From: JAMLHH01 sp035515235
GTDB lineage: Bacteria > Bacteroidota > Bacteroidia > Chitinophagales > JADIYW01
Reading direction: 5' to 3'
Assembly: GCA_035515235.1 (NCBI GenBank)
Contig: DATJBS010000054.1
Coordinates: 1-64,000 of the forward strand
DNA length: 64,000 nucleotides
In this document: positions 1 through 8,363 of the stretch, one piece after another
Layout of the letters: each line of letters starts with the position of its first letter
Position numbering within the stretch: the stretch's first letter is position 1
Program-made: the position numbers and the translations under genes
The notes under the pieces: generated by a model
Database searches by the model: none
Told to the model about the DNA's origin: nothing
What the model saw: only the letters and a program-made list of their open reading frames with translations

Positions 1-476
1 CCCACTCCTGCTCCACCAAACAAACCAATTTTACCACCTTTTGCGTATGGCTCAATCAAGTCGATGACTTTAATACCTGTAAGAAGTATCTCAGTAGAAG
101 TTGCTAAATCTTCGTATCTCGGTGGTTTTCTATGGATAGGCGCACCACCTACTTTACTCACTGGACCAATACCATCGATAGTGTCTCCGATGACATTGAA
201 CAAACGACCTTTGACTTCATCAGAAGCTGGCATACGAATTTGGTCGCCAGTATCTACAACAAGCATACCTCTAGTAAGACCTTCGGTAGCATCCATAGCA
301 ATAGCACGAACGCTATCTTCTCCTAAGTGTCTTTGACACTCAAGCACTACTTCTGAACCATCCTCACGTGTAATTACTAAGGCATTTAGAATCTCCGGTA
401 GTTTAACGTCTTCTCCTGAAAACGCAACATCCACAACAGGACCAATGATTTGGGTGATTTTGCCGACGTTAGACAT
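1..476 (-). CDS. atpD: F1F0 ATP synthase subunit beta (N-terminal part, runs off the window)
   Basis: Catalytic beta subunit of the F1 sector, which makes ATP at the inner face of the cytoplasmic membrane. Reading the reverse strand from the ATG at 476 gives MSNVGKITQIIGPVVDV, the canonical beta-barrel N-terminus of F1-beta. Further on come DATEGLTRG, DGIGPV and KVIDLIEPYAKGGKIGLFGG, and the frame leaves the window inside the Walker A loop (GGAGVG). About 158 codons are present, roughly one third of the usual 460-500 residues; the C-terminus lies to the left of the window. A TTTG-N19-TATTTTTG promoter stands 32 bp upstream, so this gene is probably first in its transcript; atpC would be expected next, but is not visible. 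Confidence 0.97.
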   Translation of the reverse strand, partial: MSNVGKITQIIGPVVDVAFSGEDVKLPEILNALVITREDGSEVVLECQRHLGEDSVRAIAMDATEGLTRGMLVVDTGDQIRMPASDEVKGRLFNVIGDTIDGIGPVSKVGGAPIHRKPPRYEDLATSTEILLTGIKVIDLIEPYAKGGKIGLFGGAGV

Positions 477-507
477 TATATTAAAGATTTGAATTTATAA
501 TTTGGGG

Positions 508-538
508 CAAAAATAACCGATATTTACCTTATTTCAAA
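508..538 (-). promoter_or_regulatory. Bacteroidota-type promoter of atpD
   Basis: On the minus strand, TTTG (538-535) is followed after exactly 19 bases by TATTTTTG (515-508), an exact match to the phylum's -33/-7 consensus TTTG-N19-TAnnTTTG. The ATG of atpD is about 31 bases downstream. Confidence 0.75.
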
Positions 539-679
539 AAAAGAATCAAAAACTTCTGCACATCCTCAGAGATATCGAAACAATTTAATATTGAGGTAAT
601 GTTTAGAATTAAACAAGTATCACTTATTTACCATTCATACGTACTGATTTCATCGCTTAAAAATCTACTCTTCTTAAGA

Positions 680-712
680 TTTGCTATTTAACACACTCCT
701 TTTATATCTTTG
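680..712 (+). promoter_or_regulatory. Bacteroidota-type promoter of smpB
   Basis: TTTG at 680-683 and TATCTTTG at 705-712 with a 21-base spacer. The -7 element ends only 8 bases before the smpB ATG, so the mRNA would have almost no 5' leader. Confidence 0.6.
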
Positions 713-720
713 CAGACACC

Positions 721-1197
721 ATGAGTAAAATAAAGAAAATTCAAAAAATAGACATCGTCAATAAAAAGGCTAGGTTCAATTATGAATTTCTCCAAACCTA
801 TACTGCGGGTATTCAACTGCATGGTACAGAAATTAAAGCCATTCGAGAAGGTAAAATAAATATTACTGACGGGTTTTGTTACTTCAAAAACGATGAGCTA
901 TGGGTAAAAAATATCCATATCAGTCTTTATAATATGGGTTCTTATAACAATCATGAACCTCTCAGAATTCGTAAATTATTGCTCCAAAGGCGAGAATTGA
1001 CTAAACTTCAAAACTCTGTCAAAGAAAAAGGCTTAACTATTGTCCCTTACAAAGTATTTCTAAGTGATCGAAATTTTATCAAAATGGAAATCGCATTGGT
1101 AAAAGGTAAAAAATCTTACGATAAAAGAGAATCGATCAAAGAGCAAGATTCTAAACGTACTATAGCTGCTACGTTAAAAAATAGTCGGAGATATTAA
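721..1197 (+). CDS. smpB: SsrA-binding protein SmpB
   Basis: Binds tmRNA and brings it to stalled ribosomes for trans-translation and peptide tagging. The 158-residue product has the family's usual length. It shows the beta-barrel motifs NKKARFNYEF, HGTEIKAIREGK and GFCYFKNDELWVKNIHI, then NHEPLRIRKLLL, and ends in the basic tail KKSYDKRESIKEQDSKR that folds as a helix in the ribosomal A site. The start is fixed by the promoter 8 bases upstream and by the short standard N-terminus. It is divergent from atpD and stands alone, followed by a long repeat-filled gap. Confidence 0.97.
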   Translation: MSKIKKIQKIDIVNKKARFNYEFLQTYTAGIQLHGTEIKAIREGKINITDGFCYFKNDELWVKNIHISLYNMGSYNNHEPLRIRKLLLQRRELTKLQNSVKEKGLTIVPYKVFLSDRNFIKMEIALVKGKKSYDKRESIKEQDSKRTIAATLKNSRRY

Positions 1198-1319
1198 TTA
1201 GAAGGACGAAGTAAAATATACGAATTGGACCATTGTTATCAAACAATAGTTCGTCGAGCTCAGTAACCGCAAACCACTTTGTTAGACAATAGACCGAAGA
1301 CAGTAGACCAAATCACTGT

Positions 1320-1448
1320 TGTCATCCTGAAAGTAACGTTAGTGGATTGAAGGATCTCTTAATTACAATGCTTTTGATGCTCCGAGTTCCTCATTCCCAG
1401 AGATTCTTCACTTCGACGTTGCTTAGTGACCACCTTCGTCAGAATGAC
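1320..1448. repeat. Intergenic inverted-terminus element, copy 1
   Basis: The left end TGTCATCCTGA and the right end TCAGAATGAC form imperfect inverted termini around about 110 bp containing GGATCTCTTAATTACAATGC and GATTCTTCACTTCGAC. Related copies sit at 1596, 30129 and 39655. There is no coding capacity. Confidence 0.65.
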
Positions 1449-1592
1449 CTTTCCTACTAACTTAACGACATTGAACAGTAGACAGTTATCAAAGAATAAA
1501 AACGTAATTGCGAGGAATAAAGCAATCTGATTTAATCCACAGTCGTCAGACCACTTTGTTAGACAATAGACCAATGTCATTAAGCTAAGCAT

Positions 1593-1713
1593 TGTTGTCA
1601 TCCTGAAAGTAACTTTAGTGGATTGAAGGATCTCTTAATTACAATGCTTTTGATGCTCCGAGTTCCACACTATCAGAGATTCTTCACTTCGACGAGCTCA
1701 GTGACCACTGACC
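1593..1713. repeat. Intergenic inverted-terminus element, copy 2 (right end lost)
   Basis: Nearly identical to copy 1 over its left 74 bases and again over CAGAGATTCTTCACTTCGAC. After GAGCTCAGTGACCACTGACC the similarity ends, and no AGAATGAC right terminus is present. Confidence 0.6.
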
Positions 1714-1928
1714 ACCGTAATTACAATATTCAGAGGAATGCAAAAAATAAAACAATAAAAATTTAAGAAGTAATAGCACAAATTACTCAAAACTCATCTC
1801 TCATAATTCATCACTTAATCTAGTCATTGCGAGGAACGAAGTAATCTAAAATGACAAGTACAAAGGTAGAAGTACGATTTACGAATCTTAAATTCTAATT
1901 TCTTATTTTGTCCTTCGTACTTGGTAAT

Positions 1929-2513
1929 TTACTTTTTAGGATAAAAGGAAGCCTCTTCTGTCGTAAAAACTGACTCGCCAGATTTGATATATTTTCTTTT
2001 AAGCTTTAATTCTTCTTTAGCTAAACGAACAATATCCCACAAGTAGCCCATTTTAGTTTCTTCTTGATAGATAAATACTTGTTCGCGGCTAGAAGTATTT
2101 CCTACTCCGCCTGAAAAGTTCCAAATACCAGTATTTGCATCAATATATGTATCTGTGTTATCATAATTAAAAAGATCACATTTCTCGCCACCACCAGTTG
2201 TAGATGAAACGATACGAGTTGTGGTATTATAATTATCAGAATACGTTCCACCTTTTGAGAAGATCATTACTACTTTCATTTCATTGTGAGTCTTCACTGT
2301 TTGCACTCCACATCCCTCGACGTTAATCGTTTCTGAAATATCTTCATTTAATTTTTCAACTCCATTGATACGATAAGAATAAGCTTCCCAAGATTGAGAT
2401 ATTCTATTTTTTCTAGTAGTCAATGACAACAAAGGATCTTCTGGACCTTTTCTACAAGCTACTAATGAAGAAGAAATCAATATGGATATCAAAAGGATTT
2501 TCAAGAATTTCAT
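1929..2513 (-). CDS. Lipoprotein, lipocalin-like
   Basis: Product of 194 residues with a lipoprotein signal peptide: basic start MKFLKILL, hydrophobic core, lipobox LVAC with Cys20. The mature part begins with RKGPEDPLLSLTTRKNRISQSWE, a segment shared by many Bacteroidota lipoproteins with a lipocalin-like fold (a D-P-x-L-S-L-x-x-R-K stretch followed by a W-E strand). The rest alternates short beta-like strands, including WNFSGGVG and MGYLWDIVRLAKEELKLK. No catalytic motif is visible, so the function is unknown. It is monocistronic and convergent with nothing close by. Confidence 0.8.
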   Translation of the reverse strand: MKFLKILLISILISSSLVACRKGPEDPLLSLTTRKNRISQSWEAYSYRINGVEKLNEDISETINVEGCGVQTVKTHNEMKVVMIFSKGGTYSDNYNTTTRIVSSTTGGGEKCDLFNYDNTDTYIDANTGIWNFSGGVGNTSSREQVFIYQEETKMGYLWDIVRLAKEELKLKRKYIKSGESVFTTEEASFYPKK

Positions 2514-2583
2514 ATAAGGGTATTGAATTGAAATATTAATTTAAAAATTGTTCTGCAAACCTAAGTAAAAACTACGGAAATAG

Positions 2584-3231
2584 TTATTCATTTTTTCCTC
2601 TTAACATAGGCACAAAACTAAAAGTATCTAAGGTTTCTTGATCGAATTCATTCTCTGTGATTCTAGTGATTTTAAGCATTTGTTGTTTTTCCCCTTCTCC
2701 ATAAGGAATGATTAAGATTCCACCAACTTTTAATTGCTTCAAAATTGCATTAGGAATCTCTGGAGCTGCTGCAGTAATGATGATTTTATCAAACGGTGCT
2801 AAATCTGGAATTCCTTTATACCCATCTCCATAAAAACACCTTATTTTTCTGTATCCAAGACCTTTCAAGATTGGTCGGGTATGATGATAGAGCTTTTTTA
2901 CTCTTTCAATACTATAAACCTCTGCTCCCATTTCTGCCAATACCGCTGCTTGGTATCCTGAACCTGTTCCAATTTCCAGTATTTTATCCCCTGGTTGTAT
3001 ATCTAATAATTGGGTTTGATATGCTACAGTGTAAGGGTGCGAAATCGTCTGCCCCTCACCTATTGGGAATGCTCTGTCTTCATATGCAATTTCCACAAAA
3101 GCTTTATCCAAAAAGACATGCCTATACACTCTGCCCATGGCATCTAAAACCTTTTGATCATCAATTCCTTTAGTTTTAATGATAGAAATCATCTTTTTTC
3201 TAAGTCCTTGGTGTCTATGAGAATCAATCAT
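2584..3231 (-). CDS. pcm: Protein-L-isoaspartate O-methyltransferase
   Basis: Transfers a methyl group from S-adenosylmethionine to L-isoaspartyl residues in damaged proteins, starting their repair. The 215-residue product shows the family's N-terminal substrate region RVYRHVFL and AYEDRAFPIGEGQTIS, motif I ILEIGTGSGYQAAVLAEM, post-I YSIER, and motif II PFDKIIITAAAPEIP. The frame is open for another 54 codons upstream. That extension would overlap the divergent phosphohexomutase and has no family similarity, so I place the start at MIDSHRHQ (3231). A TAGCTTTG -7 element 15 bases upstream supports this. Confidence 0.95.
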   Translation of the reverse strand: MIDSHRHQGLRKKMISIIKTKGIDDQKVLDAMGRVYRHVFLDKAFVEIAYEDRAFPIGEGQTISHPYTVAYQTQLLDIQPGDKILEIGTGSGYQAAVLAEMGAEVYSIERVKKLYHHTRPILKGLGYRKIRCFYGDGYKGIPDLAPFDKIIITAAAPEIPNAILKQLKVGGILIIPYGEGEKQQMLKITRITENEFDQETLDTFSFVPMLRGKNE

Positions 3232-3245
3232 AAAACAAAATTCAT

Positions 3246-3253
3246 CAAAGCTA
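3246..3253 (-). promoter_or_regulatory. -7 element of pcm
   Basis: TAGCTTTG on the minus strand, 14 bases before the chosen pcm ATG; no clear TTG box is seen at 19-21 bases. A perfect DnaA-box 9-mer (TGTGGATAA on minus, 3273-3281) lies just upstream. One such 9-mer is expected by chance in a window this AT-rich. Confidence 0.4.
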
Positions 3254-3337
3254 AATTCAATTTTCTTAAATTTTATCCACAGATTTGTAAGTTCGTAAAT
3301 ATAAATAGACAATTCATTCCGAATAAAAGATATCAAA

Positions 3338-4738
3338 ATGCAAATAAAATTTGGCACAGATGGCTGGAGAGCGATCATAGGTAAAGATTTCACTACAGAT
3401 AATGTAGCACGTGTAGCAAAAGCTACTGCTCAATGGATTAAAAATAATCAGGCAAATATGACAGTAGTCATTGGTCACGATGCAAGATTTGGAGGACAAT
3501 TATTTACCGAAACAGCTGCCAAGGTTTTAGTAGGAGAAGGCATTAAAGTATTTATGGCAGATAGAATGATATCTACCCCTATGCTATCTCTTGCATGTCA
3601 TCAATTACAAGCAGGCATAGGTATCGTAATTACGGCAAGTCACAATCCTCCTACTTACAATGGTTACAAATTAAAATCTAATTACGGAGGACCGACTAGT
3701 CCGAAAGAAATCACCGCAGTAGAAAAATTGATTGAAGATAAAGTGGACACTCCGTCATTTAATATAGATGATTTAATTCAAGACGGAAGAGTAGAATTGA
3801 TCAATATGGAAGAAATGTATTACACCCATGTGATGAAAAACTTCGATATGAATCGTATTCAAAACTCAGGGCTTGTATTTGCTTATGATGCCATGTATGG
3901 TTCAGGTCAAGTAATTGTTCCAAGACTATTACCTGATATTATTGCTATTCATTGCGATGATAATCCTGGTTTTAAAGGAACAGCACCTGAACCTCTACAC
4001 AAGAACCTATTAGAGTTTTCAAAGTTAATTTCAGAATCATCAGATATTCAGTTTGGCTTTGCAAATGATGGAGACGCAGACAGAATCGGTGCTTACGATA
4101 GTCAAGGACGATTTGTAGACTCTCATCATATTTTATTATTGCTGATTCAATATCTACACAAATACAAAGGGATGAATGGTAAAGTCGTCGTATCCTTTAC
4201 TGTATCGAATAGAGTGAAGAAATTATGCGAGCAATACAATTTGCCATATGAAGTGACGCCAGTAGGTTTTAAATATATCTGTGACATTATGGTCGCTGAA
4301 GATGTATTAGTCGGTGGTGAAGAATCTGGAGGCATCGCAGTCAAAGGTCATATTCCAGAAAGAGATGGCGTGTGGAATGCTTTACTTTTGATGGAATTCA
4401 TGGCAGTAACGGGTAAATCTATTGACGAGTTGATTCAAGAAATCTATGGACAAGTTGGAAGCTTTGCTTTTGAAAGATACGACCTCCACATCACTGAAGA
4501 ACTTAAGCAAAGAATAGTACAGAAATGTAAATCTGGTGAGTTTAAATCATTTGGTGCTTATGAAATTCAGGAAACAGAAGATATCGATGGCTGGAAATAT
4601 CATTTTGATGAAAATAGCTGGGTGATGATTCGCGCTTCAGGTACAGAACCTGTTTTGAGAGTCTATTCAGAAAGCAATACGCAAGAAGAAGTGATCAATA
4701 TTTTAGAAACAGTAAAAGAAATTTTATTGCAACAATGA
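3338..4738 (+). CDS. Alpha-D-phosphohexomutase (phosphoglucomutase/phosphomannomutase family)
   Basis: Cytoplasmic enzyme interconverting hexose 1- and 6-phosphates through a phosphoserine. The 466 residues carry all four family motifs in order: N-terminal FGTDGWR; the phosphoserine loop TASHNPP (about residue 101); the Mg2+ loop DGDADR (about 246); the sugar-binding loop GGEESGG (about 328); and the C-terminal phosphate-binding loop RASGTEPVLR (about 431). The FGTDGWR start and GEESGG loop suit a phosphoglucomutase/phosphomannomutase acting on glucose or mannose phosphates; GlmM activity is less likely but not excluded. The next gene overlaps its stop by 4 bases, so the two are co-translated. 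Confidence 0.93.
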   Translation: MQIKFGTDGWRAIIGKDFTTDNVARVAKATAQWIKNNQANMTVVIGHDARFGGQLFTETAAKVLVGEGIKVFMADRMISTPMLSLACHQLQAGIGIVITASHNPPTYNGYKLKSNYGGPTSPKEITAVEKLIEDKVDTPSFNIDDLIQDGRVELINMEEMYYTHVMKNFDMNRIQNSGLVFAYDAMYGSGQVIVPRLLPDIIAIHCDDNPGFKGTAPEPLHKNLLEFSKLISESSDIQFGFANDGDADRIGAYDSQGRFVDSHHILLLLIQYLHKYKGMNGKVVVSFTVSNRVKKLCEQYNLPYEVTPVGFKYICDIMVAEDVLVGGEESGGIAVKGHIPERDGVWNALLLMEFMAVTGKSIDELIQEIYGQVGSFAFERYDLHITEELKQRIVQKCKSGEFKSFGAYEIQETEDIDGWKYHFDENSWVMIRASGTEPVLRVYSESNTQEEVINILETVKEILLQQ

Positions 4739-5847
4739 GAAAGCTCTTTCTCTATTTGATTTTCATTTTTATATCTCATACTCTTTGGGCAGAAGAAACA
4801 GATTCCACAACTGTCATTCAAAATAGAGATGTTGTATTAGAAGAAATCAATAGCGAAGACATTTCAGATACTATTGCATTTCAAAATCCAGATTTCAATA
4901 GACGAAGACATGCTAAAGATTTAGGTATAAAATTTATTCATCCTTACAAGTTTTTCGAAAACTCAAAAGAATTCAATCTTCCTCGGACACTTACTGTAAG
5001 CGTAGGTATTGGAGTGATGTACGCCGCTGCTAACGCTTGGTGGAGCGCCGCTTGGTATTCGAAATACGAACGTGGAAAATTTGGCTTCTTCAATGATAAT
5101 GCTGAATGGCTTCAGATGGATAAGGCTGCCCATACTTTCAACGCTTATTTTTTATCTAGATGGAGTCATAATACCTATCGATGGAGCGGAGTTGAGGAAA
5201 AGCACAATATTTGGATTGGAATGTTAATCGCTAATATGTGGCAACTCTCTATAGAAGTCAATGATGGGTTCTCCTCAAAATGGGGTTTTTCTTGGGGTGA
5301 CATGGGTGCTAATCTTACCGGCTCACTTATTTATGGGGTACAGCAATATTTATGGAAAGATCAAAAGTTTAATCTTAAAATATCCGCGACTCCTGAAAGA
5401 TATCCTGCCGAATTAAGACCTCGTACAGACCATCTCTATGGAACATCTTTAGGAGAATTAATCTTGAAAGATTATAACGCTATGACTTTTTGGTTGAATG
5501 CAAGCCCTGGAGCATTCATCAAAAATCCTGAAAGTAAATTCCCAAAATGGATTAGCGTATCAGTAGGATATGGAGCTACAGGAATGTATGGCGGATTTGA
5601 AAACAAATGGTGTGCAAATAAAGATAGCGAGTTTGGCGATTGTCCACCAGAATACATCATCGACAGAAGTGATATCCCACGGATTAGACAATACTATGTT
5701 TCTTGGGACATCGACTTCACAAAAATTCCTACTAACAAGCCTGCTTTAAAAACTTTCTTTGAGTTGATCAATATTATAAAAGTTCCTTTTCCTGCATTAG
5801 AATTTAGATCTGATGGGAAAGTGAAATGGAATTGGTATCAGTTTTAG
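4735..5847 (+). CDS. DUF2279 family exported protein
   Basis: 370 residues with a Sec signal peptide (MRKLFLYLIFIFISHTLWA, cleavage near 20). The mature protein contains the DUF2279 pattern: a hydrophobic segment VGIGVMYAAANAWW, then W-Y, then QMDKAAHTFNAYFLSRW and a run of small hydrophobic segments ending in WGDMGANLTGS. This family is predicted to lie in or at an envelope membrane, and its function is unknown. The C-terminal half is rich in aromatic beta strands. The ATG overlaps the phosphohexomutase stop (ATGA), so it is the second gene of that operon; this hints at an envelope-sugar link but does not prove one. Confidence 0.82.
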   Translation: MRKLFLYLIFIFISHTLWAEETDSTTVIQNRDVVLEEINSEDISDTIAFQNPDFNRRRHAKDLGIKFIHPYKFFENSKEFNLPRTLTVSVGIGVMYAAANAWWSAAWYSKYERGKFGFFNDNAEWLQMDKAAHTFNAYFLSRWSHNTYRWSGVEEKHNIWIGMLIANMWQLSIEVNDGFSSKWGFSWGDMGANLTGSLIYGVQQYLWKDQKFNLKISATPERYPAELRPRTDHLYGTSLGELILKDYNAMTFWLNASPGAFIKNPESKFPKWISVSVGYGATGMYGGFENKWCANKDSEFGDCPPEYIIDRSDIPRIRQYYVSWDIDFTKIPTNKPALKTFFELINIIKVPFPALEFRSDGKVKWNWYQF

Positions 5848-6364
5848 GTTTAGTCGACAGACGACAGACCGCTGACCACCGATTTTGTTGGAATCAAGGT
5901 TATAGAAAAATTTAAAACCATTAAGTATTTAAGAGAAAGTGTCAATGAGATAATGAGAAAAATTCAAAAACGTATTTAAGAAGCAAACTCGGTATTTTTC
6001 ACTAATTAATAGTCTGCGGAAATCTGCGATATCTGCGGGACAAAAATAAAGATTACTAATATTGAAACATTAAGTATTTAAGATCAATTGAGATTAAAGT
6101 TTTTTTTTCGTAGATCGAACCTCGTATCATTCATATCATCATCCTGAAACGATTTCTGAGTGATTCTTATTTAACTAAGTTATCATTTTCATTATTCTTC
6201 CGAACTCTGCCTTGTCGAGGCATTTCCATTTTTCAACAACTTTTATGAATGTTTTACCTCTACGAGGCAATGTTATTTTGGGGAATATCAATTTCCCTAA
6301 AAAGCTTTAGCACCTACGGCGCATTGTAATATTTTTTTAAGCCTCGTAAATTGTACTTCGTACT
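5848..6364. repeat. Repeat-filled intergenic region
   Basis: No gene is supported. Short dispersed words are visible: GTCGACAGACGACAGACC at 5853 (also at the end of the gene at 41574), ATTAAGTATTTAAGA twice (about 5924 and 6070), TCTGCGGAAATCTGCG near 6013, and small palindromes of the CGTAGG type: TGCCTTGTCGAGGCA at 6208, TACCTCTACGAGGCA at 6255 and GCACCTACGGCGC near 6310. The same palindrome type clusters again at 27513-27680. Confidence 0.7.
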
Positions 6365-7012
6365 TTAAACTTTCCTCGCTACTTGCACATAGTAGTCAAA
6401 AATATTTCCTGGAGTTTTTAAGATAGTTTTCTCGATAACAAAACCTCTATCTGTCAAAAACTGTTCATATTCTTTCAAGTCATATTGATGTGGATGAAGT
6501 ACATCACCTGGTAGAGCTTTAAAGATGCTTTTTAAAATAGAAGAACGGTGAGCATCTATGGACACAACTAAATATCCATTTTCTTTCACTGCTAGAACTA
6601 GTTGATTGTAAGCCAAATGAATATCCGAAACGTGATTGATAGCATTCAAGCAAAAAACAATATCAAACTGTTCTGATTTAGAGAGAGATTCTATTGCATT
6701 AGTTTCAAAACGTACATTCGGGAACTTTTCTGGTTGAAAATGGGGTAATGATTTGTACGAATCCAATAATGGATCAACAGCTTTTACCTTACAATTTTCT
6801 AAAGCAATAAAAACTCCAGCGGGTCCGGATCCAGCATCTAAAACTGTTGCACCTTTTTTTAAAGGAAGAGAGTCAGATAATTCTGCTAAAAGCTGTTTCC
6901 AATAATCAATTTTCCATGTAAGATATTCTTCAGGATTTTTATCCGACAAATAGCGATTCCACCATTTGACTTCTAAGTATTGTGCTAATTTCCAACGAAA
7001 AGATTTTTTCAC
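6365..7012 (-). CDS. Class I SAM-dependent methyltransferase
   Basis: Rossmann-fold methyltransferase of 215 residues. Motif I is ATVLDAGSGPAGVFIAL; VKAVDPL is the acidic SAM-ribose strand; FDIVFCLNAINHVSD is motif II/III. The substrate is unknown. The frame stays open to an ATG at 7093, but that extension would overlap the 5' strand of the RNase P RNA gene and reads as low-information sequence. The GTG at 7012 starts VKKSFRWKLAQYLEVKWWNRYL, an amphipathic start that flows straight into the conserved W-W-x-x-Y-L region, so I use it. The gene is divergent from rnpB. Confidence 0.82.
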   Translation of the reverse strand: MKKSFRWKLAQYLEVKWWNRYLSDKNPEEYLTWKIDYWKQLLAELSDSLPLKKGATVLDAGSGPAGVFIALENCKVKAVDPLLDSYKSLPHFQPEKFPNVRFETNAIESLSKSEQFDIVFCLNAINHVSDIHLAYNQLVLAVKENGYLVVSIDAHRSSILKSIFKALPGDVLHPHQYDLKEYEQFLTDRGFVIEKTILKTPGNIFDYYVQVARKV

Positions 7013-7067
7013 CTGCGAAAGATAAATAGAAATTGATACAAGTATGAATTTATTAGTAATTTTATGC

Positions 7068-7412
7068 TGTAAGCTGTATCGTCGCTTATTCATTTAGGAT
7101 GAGAGGAAAGTCCGGGCAGCATAGGGCAACTCGCCACCTAACAGGTGGGCAGCATTTGGCGACAAATGTGGACGGAAAGTGCAACAGAGAATACCAAGGT
7201 GAAAATCCCTAGTGGAACTGTATATAGTAATATATATAGATGTAAAACCCCGAGTGCTGAAAGATCAAATAAACCCTATGAATGACTTTGTCCGAGTCAC
7301 TCTTCGGAGCATAGGGAGGGTAGATCGATGGAGCTGATTTGCGAAAGTCAGCCAAGATAAATGACGGTAGTTGTATGTAAATACAAAACAGAACCCGGCT
7401 TATAGGCTTACA
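7068..7412 (+). ncRNA. rnpB: RNase P RNA (bacterial type A)
   Basis: Catalytic RNA that trims the 5' ends of precursor tRNAs. Conserved blocks are easily seen: GAGGAAAGTCCGGGC with CATAGGGCA (7103-7129), AGTGCAACAGAGA (about 7178), and AGATAAATGACGG followed by ACAGAACCCGGCTTA near the 3' end (7388-7402). Helix P1 is closed by TGTAAGC (7068-7074) pairing with GCTTACA (7406-7412), which sets the ends. The 345-nt length is normal for type A. A strong intrinsic terminator follows at once. Confidence 0.96.
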
Positions 7413-7419
7413 AAATTAT

Positions 7420-7458
7420 TTTAGGGGCTATAACTTTGTTGTAGCCCCTAAATTTTAT
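7420..7458 (+). terminator. Intrinsic terminator of rnpB
   Basis: A perfect 11-bp stem TTTAGGGGCTA / TAGCCCCTAAA (7420-7430 and 7442-7452) is followed by TTTTATTG. Confidence 0.88.
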
Positions 7459-7529
7459 TGTCTTTGTACAGAATTGTATTTGAAGCAATAAATCACCTCA
7501 TCAACAAATCGACTATCTTATTTTAATAA

Positions 7530-7805
7530 CTATGCGTTAGTAGAATCGTCAAGTTCTTTACCTGCTTTGAATTTCACTTGCTTTTTTGCAGCAATTTGAA
7601 TTTCCATACCTGTAGCTGGGTTTCTTCCAGTACGTGCAGCTCTTTCTGAAACTGAGAAAGTTCCAAAACCTACTAATGTTACTTTTTCACCTGAAGCTAA
7701 TGCTCCTGAGATACTTCCTACAACAGCATTCAATGCATCAGTAGCTTGAGCTTTAGTAATTCCTGATTGATCAGAAATTGCTTTTATCAAATCTCCTTTG
7801 TTCAT
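7530..7805 (-). CDS. HU-family DNA-binding protein
   Basis: Small histone-like protein of 91 residues that bends DNA and compacts the nucleoid. The start MNKGDLIKAISDQSGITKAQA is the classic HU N-terminal helix pair, followed by LVGFGTFSVSERAAR and the DNA-intercalating arm GRNPATG. Its length is normal and nothing is missing. It could be called HU or the beta-type paralogue; the two cannot be told apart here. Its own promoter lies 46-75 bp upstream. Confidence 0.95.
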   Translation of the reverse strand: MNKGDLIKAISDQSGITKAQATDALNAVVGSISGALASGEKVTLVGFGTFSVSERAARTGRNPATGMEIQIAAKKQVKFKAGKELDDSTNA

Positions 7806-7850
7806 AATTTGAAAATTTATAGATTAATTTAATATTAAGAAATATTATAA

Positions 7851-7880
7851 CAAAATTATACGCTTAATCGTAAAATACAA
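7851..7880 (-). promoter_or_regulatory. Bacteroidota-type promoter of the HU gene
   Basis: On the minus strand, TTG (7880-7878) and TAATTTTG (7858-7851) are separated by exactly 19 bases. The ATG is 45 bases downstream. Confidence 0.65.
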
Positions 7881-7936
7881 GTATTCTTTGATTTTTTTAT
7901 TGAAAAAATTCAAAAAAACGTCGTTTTTATTGGTTT

Positions 7937-8281
7937 TTAGGCAGAAAACGATGATCCACACCCACAAGTGGATTCCGCATTAGGATTATTGAAGACAAAA
8001 CCTCTGTTTTCTAATCCTTGACTAAAGTCTAAAATTGTACCCAATAAGTACATTTCTTGAGATTTATCTATGATTACTCGGACCTCTCCAATAGTGTATA
8101 CGTTGTCAGAATCTTTAGCTTGATCAAAATCTAATAAATAACTAAAGCCTGAACAACCTCCACCTTTTACTCCTAATCTAAGACCATGAGCATCTGAAAG
8201 ATTCTTTTCTTTCAATAAATGTTTCACTTCTTTGACCGCCCCTTCTGTTAATTGTATCGGTAATGTTTCTACAGTAGACAT
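7937..8281 (-). CDS. A-type iron-sulfur carrier (HesB/IscA/SufA family)
   Basis: Carries nascent Fe-S clusters to apoproteins. The 114 residues contain all three ligand cysteines of the family: one in KGGGCSGFSY and two in the C-terminal CGCGSSF. The strands LRLGVKGGG and DFSQGLENRGFVFNNPNA are typical. The frame has an upstream ATG at 8332, but the chosen MSTVETLPIQLTEGAV gives the normal family start and avoids most of the overlap with the divergent gene's promoter. Whether it serves a SUF or ISC system cannot be seen here. Confidence 0.94.
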   Translation of the reverse strand: MSTVETLPIQLTEGAVKEVKHLLKEKNLSDAHGLRLGVKGGGCSGFSYLLDFDQAKDSDNVYTIGEVRVIIDKSQEMYLLGTILDFSQGLENRGFVFNNPNAESTCGCGSSFSA

Positions 8282-8349
8282 TGTTTCACTTTTTGTAATG
8301 AACAACAAAGAAAATGAAAAGTTCTTAAGCATACTAATCTATAGATATT

Positions 8350-8357
8350 TACCTTTG
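8350..8357 (+). promoter_or_regulatory. -7 element of the gene at 8364
   Basis: TACCTTTG ends 6 bases before the ATG at 8364, pointing to a leaderless or near-leaderless mRNA. No convincing -33 box is seen. Confidence 0.5.
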
Positions 8358-8363
8358 CATACC

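Larger units (their letters stand above)
1198..1928. repeat. Repeat-filled intergenic region with a degenerate tandem duplication
   Basis: No gene is supported in these 731 bases. The region holds two diverged copies of a unit of about 160 bp. The word CCACTTTGTTAGACAATAG occurs at 1274 and 1551. A 74-bp stretch at 1317-1390 recurs at 1593-1666 with one visible mismatch. CAGAGATTCTTCACTTCGAC occurs at 1398 and 1674. A fragment TCATTGCGAGGAACGAAG lies near 1804. The same words recur in other gaps of this window. The reading frame at 1359-1601 (minus) is just the repeat and is not a gene. Confidence 0.8.

Noticed and set aside
64..336. Plus-strand frames of 90 and 64 codons
   Set aside because: They lie antisense to the conserved atpD coding sequence.
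1359..1601. 80-codon frame on the minus strand
   Set aside because: It falls within the tandem intergenic repeats and has no protein-like composition.
3232..3393. 54-codon N-terminal extension of pcm
   Set aside because: It would overlap the start of the divergent phosphohexomutase, and the pcm promoter lies inside it.
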